Assembly: GCF_009849585.1 (NCBI RefSeq)
Contig: NZ_VCRN01000008.1
Coordinates: 1 to 64,000 of the forward strand
Source: Bacillus sp. ZZV12-4809
Lineage (GTDB): Bacteria > Bacillota > Bacilli > Bacillales > Cytobacillaceae
Reading direction: 5' to 3'
Length of the DNA: 64,000 bases
Program-made: the position numbers and the translations under genes
The notes under the pieces: generated by a model
What the model was told of the DNA's origin: nothing
The model's input: only the letters and a program-made list of their open reading frames with translations
The model's database searches: none
Shown here: positions 26,486 through 34,704 of the stretch, piece by piece
How positions within the stretch are numbered: position 1 is the stretch's first letter
How the letters are laid out: each line of letters opens with the position of its first letter

Positions 26486-26557
26486 TTAAACGAATTCCAT
26501 TTGGGCTGTGCCTGAATTATTTACAATGAGCGTATTAGCATAAAGTTCTCTTGTCAT
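26486..26557 (-). CDS. Possible 23-residue micropeptide
   Basis: A short frame (MTRELYANTL..., ending AQMEFV) with a modest site AAGCGGGTG before ATG. It is enclosed by a plausible sigma-A promoter (TATAAT near 26597, with TTTACT about 17 bp upstream) and a good terminator at 26402-26436. No family recognised. The compact unit is what supports it; codon evidence alone is too short. Confidence 0.4.
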   Translation of the reverse strand: MTRELYANTLIVNNSGTAQMEFV

Positions 26558-26691
26558 AGCACATCACCCGCTTTCGTTTATTTGTTTATATTATATGGAA
26601 TATTGCACCAGAAGTAAAGCCCTATTATTCTCAATGTGTCATTCGACCGGAGATGAGCATAAGTTATTTAAGCTGTTTAGGAGGGAAAGTT

Positions 26692-27000
26692 ATGCCTATT
26701 GGGAGAGACCATCATTGGTACTTACTAAAAGCGGCAAAGTATGACCCAATGGCACAGTATTTTAAATACATTGATCCAGTACAGCATATTGCTTATTACC
26801 AAAAATATTTACTTTGCCTTAATCAGGCTTTTCAAATGATGCGTACAAATAACCAGGTGCCTTCTGCTGCTCGTAACGGAAAGCAGGCTAAAATACGGCT
26901 ATTCCACGGTTCGCCTGATGCTGGCCCGAAACAAAAAAGGAACCCCTCCAAAGCTGTGAAGGGTTCCCTTTTTCTCAATTCACGGGCACAAGAAGGGTAA
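26692..27000 (+). CDS. Truncated DUF4397-like protein
   Basis: ATG 26692 is preceded by TAGGAGGGAAAGTT. The 102-residue frame has a His/Tyr-rich N-terminus (KYIDPVQHIAYYQKY), a linker, and then KIRLFHGSPDAGP, which is the first strand of DUF4397 surface-type proteins. Instead of continuing into the domain, the frame runs into the shared terminator hairpin and overlaps the ypmS 3' end by 26 bp. It looks like the 5' remnant of a longer gene cut by a deletion. A functional short protein cannot be excluded. Confidence 0.55.
   Translation: MPIGRDHHWYLLKAAKYDPMAQYFKYIDPVQHIAYYQKYLLCLNQAFQMMRTNNQVPSAARNGKQAKIRLFHGSPDAGPKQKRNPSKAVKGSLFLNSRAQEG
26934..26972. terminator. Bidirectional terminator of ypmS
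   Basis: AAAAAGGAACCC / GGGTTCCCTTTTT hairpin. It lies inside the 3' end of the plus-strand truncated gene. Confidence 0.8.
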
Positions 27001-27556
27001 AACGAATATCATCCTGCTTTAAATTGAACTCATCCACTTTTACTTTCACATCACTCTTCAGTTTCATTTCCTGCAGTGACACATAAATTCTTTCTTTCTT
27101 AGGCTGAATGGTAACACCTTCCGGAAGTTTGTAGCGGTCTTTTACCAGCTTCAGAACATGTGAAACAGGAAGATTCAGCTGCCCGACAGATATAGACTTT
27201 TGCTGGAGTACAACATCCCCATTCTCCAAAGCCTCAGGTTCAAATGACAGTTTCATCTGCAAATCCTGGCTGAAGAAAGGGATTGTGCCATATAAATCCA
27301 CTTCATCATTTAGAAGGACCTTGTAATCTATTGCTCCTGTCAGTCCTTCTTTTTCAAGATAGTGGTTAATGACTCTATTCAAATCCTCTTTATTTGCTTT
27401 TATATTAAAAGGAACGTAATTATCACTATTCAGGGTAACTGCTGTGTAGTCTTCATCATCTGCCGGCATACTGATAATAATAAACAGCGCAGCCAAAACA
27501 AGTGCATTAATGGCCAGCAGACCAATAAATAGCTTTTTCCATTTTCTATCTTTCAA
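26975..27556 (-). CDS. ypmS: YpmS family membrane-anchored protein (DUF2140)
   Basis: Protein of 193 residues with one N-terminal membrane anchor (LFIGLLAINALVLAALFIIIS, residues 9-29) and an extracytoplasmic beta domain. The domain carries VPFNIKANKEDLNRVINHYL and a C-terminal VKVDEFNLKQDDIRFTLLVP. Function unknown. It overlaps ypmR by 11 bp, so the two are coupled; the ypmQ-ypmR-ypmS order matches B. subtilis. Confidence 0.93.
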   Translation of the reverse strand: MKDRKWKKLFIGLLAINALVLAALFIIISMPADDEDYTAVTLNSDNYVPFNIKANKEDLNRVINHYLEKEGLTGAIDYKVLLNDEVDLYGTIPFFSQDLQMKLSFEPEALENGDVVLQQKSISVGQLNLPVSHVLKLVKDRYKLPEGVTIQPKKERIYVSLQEMKLKSDVKVKVDEFNLKQDDIRFTLLVPVN

Positions 27557-28385
27557 TCAGCTTCTCTCCATTTCTTTCGGCTTTCCTTTTATATGGAATA
27601 TCTTTCAGCACTTCCTCTGTAAGGATTTGATGGACCCGGCCAGCTATTAATTCATATCCTTTATCATTTGGATGAAAATAGTCAGTATATAAAAGGTTAT
27701 CATCGGTATTTTCAAATATATCAGCTATTTCAACAAAATAAGTCCCTGGATAATTTTTCAGAATATCCTGGCTTGTATCATTCCAATCTCCAAGGATGGA
27801 ATTAATTTCCGTTATTTCTGAAAACCATTTTAAAAAGGGATTATATAATCCTATTAAAATTATTTTACTATCTGGGTTTACCTCTTTTATTGACTCTAAA
27901 ACCTCAGTGAGATTTTGTTTATAGATTTTTTTTTCCTTGGCAAAGGCCCTCAGCTTCAGGTTTGAAAAATTATCACGGACCACTTTCATAACGTCATTGC
28001 CGCCAATGGTTATAATCACCGCGTCTGCATTCTTCACAACATCTTTTACTTCATCTGTCTCCAGCTTTTTCAATAATTGATCGGAACGATTGCCTTTAAC
28101 ACCGAAATTATAAAAAACAGCGTCTTGAACACTTTTGTCTTTTTCCAGTGACATTTCAAGATAAGGTACGTAACCTCCACGTTCAGTACTGTCTCCAACC
28201 CCCTGTGTTAAAGAGTCCCCTACTGCAGCAACAGTAAGGTTTCGGGGAAAGAAATCCACAGGTATTTCTTTTTTAACTGCCAGGCGGGTTTCTTTTTCAG
28301 AATGAATTAAATCACTATGGTTAACAGAACTGCAGGAGGCGAGAAGCAGCATAATCAAAAAGATGAAGGTGAATTTTTTTATCAT
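27546..28385 (-). CDS. ypmR: SGNH/GDSL hydrolase lipoprotein YpmR
   Basis: Lipid-anchored esterase-like protein of 279 residues. The lipobox LLASC is at about residues 14-18. The SGNH blocks are VAAVGDSLTQGVGD (Ser), FGVKGNRSDQ (Gly block), ITIGGNDVMK (Asn) and DYFHPNDKGYE (Asp-His). Substrate unknown; likely a cell-surface acyl group. Coupled to ypmS. Confidence 0.93.
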   Translation of the reverse strand: MIKKFTFIFLIMLLLASCSSVNHSDLIHSEKETRLAVKKEIPVDFFPRNLTVAAVGDSLTQGVGDSTERGGYVPYLEMSLEKDKSVQDAVFYNFGVKGNRSDQLLKKLETDEVKDVVKNADAVIITIGGNDVMKVVRDNFSNLKLRAFAKEKKIYKQNLTEVLESIKEVNPDSKIILIGLYNPFLKWFSEITEINSILGDWNDTSQDILKNYPGTYFVEIADIFENTDDNLLYTDYFHPNDKGYELIAGRVHQILTEEVLKDIPYKRKAERNGEKLIER

Positions 28386-28477
28386 ACTATCACCTGCCCA
28401 TTTTTCTCATTCATATTATAACATGTAGCTTAAATATAAAAAGAATCAGCATTTTCCCTGCAGCAGCATGGAAAAAG

Positions 28478-28506
28478 AAAAATAGACCTCGTACAAGGTC
28501 TATTGC
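28478..28506 (-). terminator. Terminator of ypmQ
   Basis: AATAGACCT / AGGTCTATT hairpin with TTTCTTTTTC, overlapping the ypmQ stop codon. Confidence 0.8.
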
Positions 28507-29081
28507 AATGCTTTAATATCATTAATAATTTCATCTAATGGAATTTCATTAAGGCCAGTATAATATTTCATTACTTTTCCATTCTGGTCTACAAGATAAA
28601 AATCTGTTCCATGGATAACCTGATCACCGGTTTGCGGCTTTTTCACAATGGCTTTAAAGTACTCCATAGCATATTTTTCAATTTCTTCCTGTTCATACCC
28701 GGTTAGAAAATGCCAATTGCTGAAATCCGCATTGTATGTAGATGCAAATTCCTTTAAAACTTCAGGTGTGTCAACTTTTGGGTCCACACTGAATGAAACA
28801 AATTCAATATTTTTAATGCCTTTCTTCTCAGCTAAATCCTGAAGCTTTTTCATATTAGCTGTCATGGGCATACATACATCTTCGCAATTGGTAAAAATAA
28901 AGTCCGCTACCCAAACCTTGCCTTTAAGATCCTTCAAACCAAATTCTTTATTGTCCTGATTTGTATACGTGAAATCGGCCAGTTCCCAATTTAACGCATC
29001 TTTTATGCCGCTCTGCCCGCATGCGGAAAGGACAATAAGCATAATAGCAGAAACCATTATAGCAAAGACTCTTTTTCTCAT
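28500..29081 (-). CDS. ypmQ: SCO1/SenC copper-chaperone lipoprotein YpmQ
   Basis: Thioredoxin-fold protein of 193 residues that helps insert copper into the CuA site of cytochrome c oxidase. It has a lipobox LSAC near residue 20. The copper ligands are FTNCEDVCMP (CxxxC) and the His in VIHGTDFYLVD. A terminator separates it from ypmR, so it has its own unit. Confidence 0.94.
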   Translation of the reverse strand: MRKRVFAIMVSAIMLIVLSACGQSGIKDALNWELADFTYTNQDNKEFGLKDLKGKVWVADFIFTNCEDVCMPMTANMKKLQDLAEKKGIKNIEFVSFSVDPKVDTPEVLKEFASTYNADFSNWHFLTGYEQEEIEKYAMEYFKAIVKKPQTGDQVIHGTDFYLVDQNGKVMKYYTGLNEIPLDEIINDIKALQ

Positions 29082-29214
29082 AAATTCACCTGCTTTTATT
29101 AGTTACGATGCTAATTGTAGCAAATATTCATGAAAGAAGAAAGAAGTACATATGACAAACTTGTGAAAAGGAGACTCTCATTCTATTAAAGGGAATTCGT
29201 ACAGATAAAAAGTC

Positions 29215-30192
29215 CTAAGAAGGGGCTGTTTTATGATTTGTCATAATCTCATAAAATGTTCTGATGAAATTTGAATAATTAAATTGCACAGCTATTCGAT
29301 GGATCGGGTATTTCATCTTGTCTTTGGAAAGGAAATTTCTAAAGTCTCCGATGCTCTGGCCAAAAGCCTCCCCTTTAGCAGTAATGATCTTCACGGGCAC
29401 ATCCTGATATTGTACGTCAGCCCCATCAAGCAAAGCCCACAATGTAACGAGATCGTGCAAGGGACTTCCGCTTATGCCGGGGTAGGCTTGCTTATAAAAA
29501 TTGTAATAATAGTCAACCATCGGCTTAAGGATTAGTCCTACTTTATTTTGCACTTTCTGATAATAGGCATCTAGAGTGTCGATAAGTGCAGGAGTAACAA
29601 TTGCAGACATCGTTACATCCAAAGGAAAGACATGAATTTTCTTAGGTGCATTGGCAAACACTACATTAGCTGCATACGGGTCGCCATAAAAATTTGCCTC
29701 AGCCACTGGTGTCACATTGCCTGGAGCATTGAATGCCCCGCCCATAATATAGAAGTCACTAACTTTATTCATTAGTGAAGGATATAGGATAAATGCTGCT
29801 GCCAATGAGGAAAGTCTCCCAACATTTACTATTAAAATATCATTTTCAAACTTCTCGATCAGTTTCTTAAATTCATCAAAGTTTTCAAACATGTCATTGG
29901 AATTCTCCAGGGCTGGAATAATCGGCCCCAGCCCTTCTACCCCGTGGACATCCGGATAAAACACCGGAACATCCCCGGTTAAAGGCAATACGGCTCCGCT
30001 GAATATAGGAGGATCTTCTCCGGTTAATTCACTAAGGTAAGCTGCATTTCGGACGGCATCTTCCCTGGAAACATTCCCATAATCAGCAACAATCCCTACG
30101 ATATTGATATCCTCTGAGAAAAAAGCAAATATAACTGCAACAAAATCGTCAATTCCAAAGTCACTAAAAAGCAATACATTTTTTCTCTTCAA
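29215..30192 (-). CDS. Inosine/uridine-preferring nucleoside hydrolase family protein
   Basis: Predicted N-glycosidase of 325 residues. Start is TTG at 30192 because GGGGGTGTAAGT precedes it. The calcium/catalytic loop reads FSDFGIDDFVA: the second Asp (catalytic base position) and the DD pair are kept, while the first Asp of the usual DTDxGxDD is Phe. The conserved GPLTN motif is changed to GRLSS. The C-terminal SPLHDLVTL keeps the His-Asp metal ligand. It is therefore probably active with altered specificity. Stands alone. Confidence 0.85.
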   Translation of the reverse strand: MKRKNVLLFSDFGIDDFVAVIFAFFSEDINIVGIVADYGNVSREDAVRNAAYLSELTGEDPPIFSGAVLPLTGDVPVFYPDVHGVEGLGPIIPALENSNDMFENFDEFKKLIEKFENDILIVNVGRLSSLAAAFILYPSLMNKVSDFYIMGGAFNAPGNVTPVAEANFYGDPYAANVVFANAPKKIHVFPLDVTMSAIVTPALIDTLDAYYQKVQNKVGLILKPMVDYYYNFYKQAYPGISGSPLHDLVTLWALLDGADVQYQDVPVKIITAKGEAFGQSIGDFRNFLSKDKMKYPIHRIAVQFNYSNFIRTFYEIMTNHKTAPS

Positions 30193-30311
30193 ACTTACAC
30201 CCCCATAATTCATTTTATTCCGGGGATAATTGAGAATGGCAAATATTTTCAATTAGTCTAGAAGTTTTAAATTTAATTATTGCCAGCTGCGGATGCCAAA
30301 AAATTAACTCC

Positions 30312-30349
30312 GCAAAAAAACGCATAGCTCGGTTAGCTATGCGTCCTTT
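30312..30349. terminator. Terminator between DegV and nucleoside hydrolase genes
   Basis: AAACGCATAGCT / AGCTATGCGT hairpin with CCTTTTT/AAAAAA flanks, just after the DegV stop codon. Confidence 0.85.
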
Positions 30350-31198
30350 TTATTTATCTTCCAGATGATACATAAACCCAATTGCACCTGGTCCTGTATG
30401 TGTACTAATAATTGGAGTTGTGTCTTCTACTTCAATCTCTGCACTTATATCCAGCTCTTCGATCATTGTTCTCAGTTTAGAAGCCAGCTCAAGGCCTTCT
30501 GCATGCACCAGGCCTATCCCCTTAATGGTTTTCCCTTTTATATCCCCGGCAAATTGCCTGGCCAGATACTTGGCAACCTGAGTATGGCTTCTTACTTTAG
30601 CAACAGGTGTGTAAACCCCGCCTTCGAGCGATGCAATAGGTTTAATATTCAGCAAAGATCCAATCATGGCTTTGCCTTTGCCGATTCTCCCGCCTTTAAC
30701 GAGATTTTCCAAAGTATCTACTACAACAAACAATTTAGTGTTAGCACGAACCGTTTCCAGGCGGTTGACAATTTCCTGAACAGCTTTTCCTTCCCTGGCC
30801 ATTTTTGCTGCCTCTATTACCTGGAAAGCCAGTGCTTTGGAGATATACCTTGAATCTACTACTGTAACATTTGCATGTGACATAGCTGCCGCACTTTCAG
30901 CTGATTGGACAGTTCCGCTCATTCCTCCGGTCATATGGATGGAAAGAATTTCATAGCCCTGGTCGCCAAATTTGTCATACACCTCTGCGAAGACTCCCGC
31001 TGGAGGCTGTGAGCTTTTTGGCAGTTCGTCAGATTCTTTCATCTTTTTCATGAATTCAGCCGGAGTAATATTTACCCGATCCAAATATGTATCTCCTTCA
31101 ATGTGAATGGATAGAGGAACAACTTCAATATCGAATTCTTCAATCAATTCTCCTGATAGATCCGCAGTTGAATCAGTAACAATTTTTATCTTAGCCAT
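30350..31198 (-). CDS. DegV-family fatty-acid-binding protein
   Basis: Binds a fatty acid between two alpha/beta domains; DegV/FakB proteins present exogenous fatty acids to the FakA kinase. The 282-residue protein has the starter KIVTDSTADL, PKSSQPPAGVFAE, MTGGMSGTVQSAE (ligand phosphate/carboxyl site) and THTGPGAIGFMYH at the C-terminus. Start ATG 31198 follows GAAGTGAAGGCATA. One of two DegV genes in the window. Confidence 0.92.
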   Translation of the reverse strand: MAKIKIVTDSTADLSGELIEEFDIEVVPLSIHIEGDTYLDRVNITPAEFMKKMKESDELPKSSQPPAGVFAEVYDKFGDQGYEILSIHMTGGMSGTVQSAESAAAMSHANVTVVDSRYISKALAFQVIEAAKMAREGKAVQEIVNRLETVRANTKLFVVVDTLENLVKGGRIGKGKAMIGSLLNIKPIASLEGGVYTPVAKVRSHTQVAKYLARQFAGDIKGKTIKGIGLVHAEGLELASKLRTMIEELDISAEIEVEDTTPIISTHTGPGAIGFMYHLEDK

Positions 31199-31303
31199 TA
31201 TGCCTTCACTTCCCTGCATTTACAATTAGTTCATATTATACATTTTAGCAAAATACAAATAAAGCAATAAATATAAAGGTTTCTTGGTTCTCCTCAAGCA
31301 GAC

Positions 31304-31333
31304 AAAAAAATACCGGCTTACTGCCGGCATCAA
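31304..31333 (-). terminator. Terminator of ypmP
   Basis: TGCCGGCA.../TGCCGG-type hairpin (ATACCGGC / GCCGGCAT) with a T run on the minus strand. Confidence 0.75.
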
Positions 31334-31338
31334 TGTTG

Positions 31339-31590
31339 TTAAGCGTTATTTTTCAATTCAGGAGCCTTAAAAATCTCTTCATAGACCGGCCATTTCAGGA
31401 CTCTTTTTAAATATTCCCTAAAGGAATGATTCTTTAAAGTCCTTTTATTGGCGTTAGTGGCCGCAATAAAGGTTTTCAAACGGACTTGGATCATAAAATA
31501 ATAAGGGCTATCTTTTGCCAACACAGGAATTTCAGTAATTTTTACCTTCTGTCCAACATCATTTTTGAACTCTAGGCTTTTAAATAGCAA
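31339..31590 (-). CDS. ypmP: YpmP-family protein (DUF2535)
   Basis: Small cytoplasmic protein of unknown function, 83 residues from TTG 31590. That start has AGAGGATTGATAT upstream. The body is typical of the family: LLFKSLEFKNDVGQKVKITE, PYYFMIQVRLKTFIA and SFREYLKRVLKWPVYEEIF. It lies near tatC and ilvA, as in related Bacillus. Confidence 0.85.
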   Translation of the reverse strand: MLFKSLEFKNDVGQKVKITEIPVLAKDSPYYFMIQVRLKTFIAATNANKRTLKNHSFREYLKRVLKWPVYEEIFKAPELKNNA

Positions 31591-31698
31591 AATATCAATC
31601 CTCTTTTTCACCCGTTTGTTTATATTATACCCCAATTAAAGCTCGAAATGTGTCTGATTCTGCTATCTCATTAATTTTTTTATGATGCTATTTCGTTT

Positions 31699-31818
31699 GG
31701 TTCTCTTCTAAATGATTGTTATTTTTGTTTGAGTATTCTGCCCGTTGATTTCTGCTCCAGGCATTTGCTTTCCGAGGGGAGGAATGCAGCCTCCGCTACA
31801 ATCAACTCGGTAAATATT
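31699..31818 (+). repeat. Truncated copy F of the dispersed repeat
   Basis: Left end GGTTCTCTTCTAAATGATTG, then GTATTCTGCCCGTTGATTTC, a shortened GC-rich part (CCGAGGGGAGGAATGC) and CTACAATCAACTCGGTAAAT. The right inverted end is missing; the tatC stop codon begins where it should be. Confidence 0.6.
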
Positions 31819-32554
31819 AAGAAGAGGCCTCTCCTGAACTCTCCTGCTTTTTCAGCTTTCTTTTATAGACAATTTTTGATAAGTTGATGCTTATCTCATA
31901 AAGCAGCAGCAAAGGAATGGTTACAAGAATATCAGACATAAAGTCTGGTGGTGATATAATGACCGAAATTACAACAAGAACAAAATAAGCATACTTCCTG
32001 ATTTTTGTAAGGACATACGGATTAAGGATCCCAAGCGAAGTCAGGAACATGATGACGACAGGGAGCTCAAATAAAACTCCAAAAGGCAAAGTCATATTCA
32101 TGACAAAGCGAAAATATTTATCCGCAGTAAAATTGGCCTCAAACATTTCTCCCCCAAGCTCCACAAGAAAGCTTAATACGGTTGGAAAAATGACAAAATA
32201 TCCAAAGCAAAGGCCTGTAATAAACAGAATAAACAATGCAGGGACATAAGAAAGAGAAATCTTCCGCTCAGCAGCTGTCAGGGCAGGCTTGACAAACAGC
32301 CAAATCTGTATTGCCAAAACAGGTATCGTCCCTGCAACAGCAATAACTGTAGCAAGCATAAAATAAACCCAGATAATATCACTTGGGCCCAGAACGATCA
32401 ATTTAACGTCCAGGTCTCTTACCAGCCACTTATATATATCCTCCACAAACACGAAACCTGCAATAAAAAAAAGGATAAATGCTGATGCCGTAATGATGAG
32501 TCTTTTTCTTAATTCATCCAGATGTTCGACTAAATTTAATTCTTTTTCTTCCAT
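31817..32554 (-). CDS. tatC: Twin-arginine translocase subunit TatC
   Basis: Polytopic membrane protein of 245 residues that recognises twin-arginine signal peptides. The N-terminal LVEHLDELRKRLI is diagnostic, followed by six hydrophobic segments. The conserved FELPVVIMFLTSLG and FVLVVISVIISPPDF loops are present. It pairs with tatA upstream; two hairpins lie between them. RBS GGAGATTTGT. A repeat remnant abuts its 3' end. Confidence 0.95.
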   Translation of the reverse strand: MEEKELNLVEHLDELRKRLIITASAFILFFIAGFVFVEDIYKWLVRDLDVKLIVLGPSDIIWVYFMLATVIAVAGTIPVLAIQIWLFVKPALTAAERKISLSYVPALFILFITGLCFGYFVIFPTVLSFLVELGGEMFEANFTADKYFRFVMNMTLPFGVLFELPVVIMFLTSLGILNPYVLTKIRKYAYFVLVVISVIISPPDFMSDILVTIPLLLLYEISINLSKIVYKRKLKKQESSGEASS

Positions 32555-32576
32555 ACAAATCTCCTGGTCATTTTAT

Positions 32577-32607
32577 AAAAAGCCGGGCTTTGGCCCAGCC
32601 AGTTTTT
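32577..32607 (-). terminator. Hairpin 1 between tatA and tatC
   Basis: AAAAAGCCGGGC / GCCCAGCC type hairpin with TTTTT on the minus strand, just upstream of tatC. Confidence 0.65.
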
Positions 32608-32617
32608 TATAGCCAAA

Positions 32618-32650
32618 ACAAAAAGGTGCAAGAGTATATCCTTACACCTT
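32618..32650 (-). terminator. Hairpin 2 after tatA
   Basis: AAGGTGTAAGG / CTTGCACCTTTTTG hairpin on the minus strand, touching the tatA stop codon. Confidence 0.75.
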
Positions 32651-32846
32651 ATTTAACCGTTTTTTTCTTAGTATCCTGTTCAAGTTCATCCATCACGTCA
32701 CTTGTCAGGTCTCTGGTAGATTTTTTAAATTCTCTTAGTGTTTCACCAAAAGCCCGGCCAATTTCCGGCAATTTTTTTGGACCAAATATGATTAACGCCA
32801 AAACAAGGATTAAAATTAATCCTGGAACACCGATATTTGAAAGCAT
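32649..32846 (-). CDS. tatA: Twin-arginine translocase subunit TatA
   Basis: Pore-forming Tat component of 65 residues. One short membrane helix ([13 protein letters not shown]) is followed by the hinge [20 protein letters not shown] and a charged tail. Start ATG 32846 has AAAGGAGATGTGAAT upstream. It is the minimal TatA-TatC system of Gram-positive bacteria; no twin-arginine substrate gene is adjacent. Confidence 0.95.
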   Translation of the reverse strand: MLSNIGVPGLILILVLALIIFGPKKLPEIGRAFGETLREFKKSTRDLTSDVMDELEQDTKKKTVK

Positions 32847-32983
32847 ATTCACATCTCCTTTAAATTACTTCCCTTTGGAATCTAATACGATTATAGTACT
32901 TTTTAAAGGAAATGTCACAGATATCATAAAAATTCATATTTCAGTCACATATCTTTAATATGGATCTGCCAGTCATCCTGGAA

Positions 32984-34252
32984 TTATACAAGCAGATGAA
33001 AAAGGTTGCTGTCTTTGTTTATCTCTTTGTAAGAAAATCCCTTTTTATTCATTCTCACAATAAGGTCGCTGTAGTCCTCCCTATGCTTCAGCTCAATTCC
33101 TACTAGGGCCGGACCATTTTCTTTATTATTTTTTTTCGTATATTCAAAACGTGTAATATCGTCCGTCGGGCCAAGCACTTCGTCAAGGAACTCTCTTAAT
33201 GCCCCAGCCCTTTGTGGAAAATTCACTATGAAATGGTAAAGCAGTCCTTCATAAAGCAGGGAACGTTCTTTAATTTCCTGCATGCGTCCTATATCATTAT
33301 TGCCGCCGCTGATCACACAAACAACATTCTTTCCCTTAATTTGATCCCTGCACATATCCAATGCAGCAATCGGCAAGGCTCCGGCAGGCTCTGCCACAAT
33401 CGCATGCTCGTTATATAGTTCAAGGATTGTCGTGCATACCTTCCCTTCAGGAACCATGAAAATATCATCAATAAGCTCATTGCAGATGTCAAAGGTTTTT
33501 TCACCTACACATTTTACTGCCGCCCCATCTACAAACTTATCAATTTCCCCAAGGGGTGCCACTGTTTGTACCCTGATGGCTTCGCTCATAGAGGGTGCTC
33601 CTTCAGGTTCAACTCCAATCATCTGCGTTCCCGGCGAGATGCTTTTTATGTAAGTGCTGAGTCCGGCCATCAATCCGCCTCCGCCAATGCTTGCAATAAC
33701 AAAATCCACTTGTTCTTCACAATCGTTAAGCATCTCAACTGCTACTGTTCCCTGTCCTGCAATCACCATTTCATCATCAAATGGATGAATGAAAGCCCTG
33801 CCCTCTTCCGTTGCACACTTATGAGCTTCGTGATAGGAATCATCAAAAGTGTCACCTACAAGGATGATCTCCACTGAATCTCTCCCAAAAAGCTCTACCT
33901 GACTCACCTTCTGTCTCGGTGTAGTCGCCGGCATGAAGATCTTCCCCTGAACTCCAAGGTGTCTGCATGCATAGGCAACTCCCTGTGCATGATTCCCTGC
34001 ACTTGCACAGACAACCCCATTTTCAAGCTCCGCTTCAGTTAATGATTTCACTTTATAGTAGGCGCCTCTTAATTTAAATGAGCGGACATGCTGAAGGTCT
34101 TCTCTTTTTAAATAAACATTGCACTCATACTTCTCTGACAGGCGTTCATTTTTCTGTAAAGGTGTATGGGCAACAATATCCTTTAGCTGCTGGTATGCAA
34201 TCAAAATATCTTCCAACTGCACCCATTTTTTTGTCATTACTTTCTGTTCCAT
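32984..34252 (-). CDS. ilvA: Threonine dehydratase (biosynthetic)
   Basis: PLP enzyme converting threonine to 2-oxobutyrate, first step of isoleucine synthesis. The 422-residue length equals the Bacillus form. The PLP lysine is in VRSFKLRGAYYK and the glycine loop in IGGGGLMAG; CASAGNHAQG is the substrate loop. The C-terminal 90 residues form one ACT-like regulatory domain (FIVNFPQRAGALREFL). Start ATG 34252 has AAGAGGGTGGCAAA upstream. No T-box leader is visible. ilvD is 17 kb away on the same strand. Confidence 0.95.
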   Translation of the reverse strand: MEQKVMTKKWVQLEDILIAYQQLKDIVAHTPLQKNERLSEKYECNVYLKREDLQHVRSFKLRGAYYKVKSLTEAELENGVVCASAGNHAQGVAYACRHLGVQGKIFMPATTPRQKVSQVELFGRDSVEIILVGDTFDDSYHEAHKCATEEGRAFIHPFDDEMVIAGQGTVAVEMLNDCEEQVDFVIASIGGGGLMAGLSTYIKSISPGTQMIGVEPEGAPSMSEAIRVQTVAPLGEIDKFVDGAAVKCVGEKTFDICNELIDDIFMVPEGKVCTTILELYNEHAIVAEPAGALPIAALDMCRDQIKGKNVVCVISGGNNDIGRMQEIKERSLLYEGLLYHFIVNFPQRAGALREFLDEVLGPTDDITRFEYTKKNNKENGPALVGIELKHREDYSDLIVRMNKKGFSYKEINKDSNLFHLLV

Positions 34253-34425
34253 TTTGCCACCCTCTTCTTTACAAGTTATTAATTTGTACATTATACCATG
34301 ACAAATCATGATTTCAATCCGGTTTTTATAAAATTTACATTTTTCCAATTATTTTATGGGTAGAAACGGATCAATCTGACATATAATAAGCAAACGTTAT
34401 TTTTATAACTCAAAGGGGTGCAAGA

Positions 34426-34662
34426 ATGGAGTTTTCTTTATGCAGTCTGGATAGCGCTTTGCCTGTGGAGGTTACAGTGGATGAAGATAACGGAAGGTAT
34501 ATGATTCGGAAGAGCGATACGAGTGGAGAGTACTTCAACAGTGCAGATGAATTAATAGAGTGGGTGAAAGCTAACTTTACCGCAGAAGAGTTTTGTGATC
34601 CCGGAGAATATCACGGAATGATTCAGAAGCTCACAGATTATTTAGTGGATCCGAATTTTTAA
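34426..34662 (+). CDS. Small acidic protein of unknown function, 78 residues
   Basis: ATG preceded by AAAGGGGTGCAAGA. Soluble, acidic product with a beta-rich start (LPVEVTVDEDNGRYMIRKSD) and a helical second half (ADELIEWVKANFTAEEF). Plus-strand single gene between ilvA and plsC with its own terminator. Family not recognised; the layout makes it a credible gene. Confidence 0.75.
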   Translation: MEFSLCSLDSALPVEVTVDEDNGRYMIRKSDTSGEYFNSADELIEWVKANFTAEEFCDPGEYHGMIQKLTDYLVDPNF

Positions 34663-34669
34663 CTTACCG

Positions 34670-34704
34670 GCTAAAAAGGCCCTGACTAAACGGGGCCTTC
34701 TTCT
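34670..34704. terminator. Bidirectional terminator (34426 gene / plsC)
   Basis: AAAAAGGCCC / GGGGCCTTCTTCTT hairpin between convergent genes. Confidence 0.85.
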
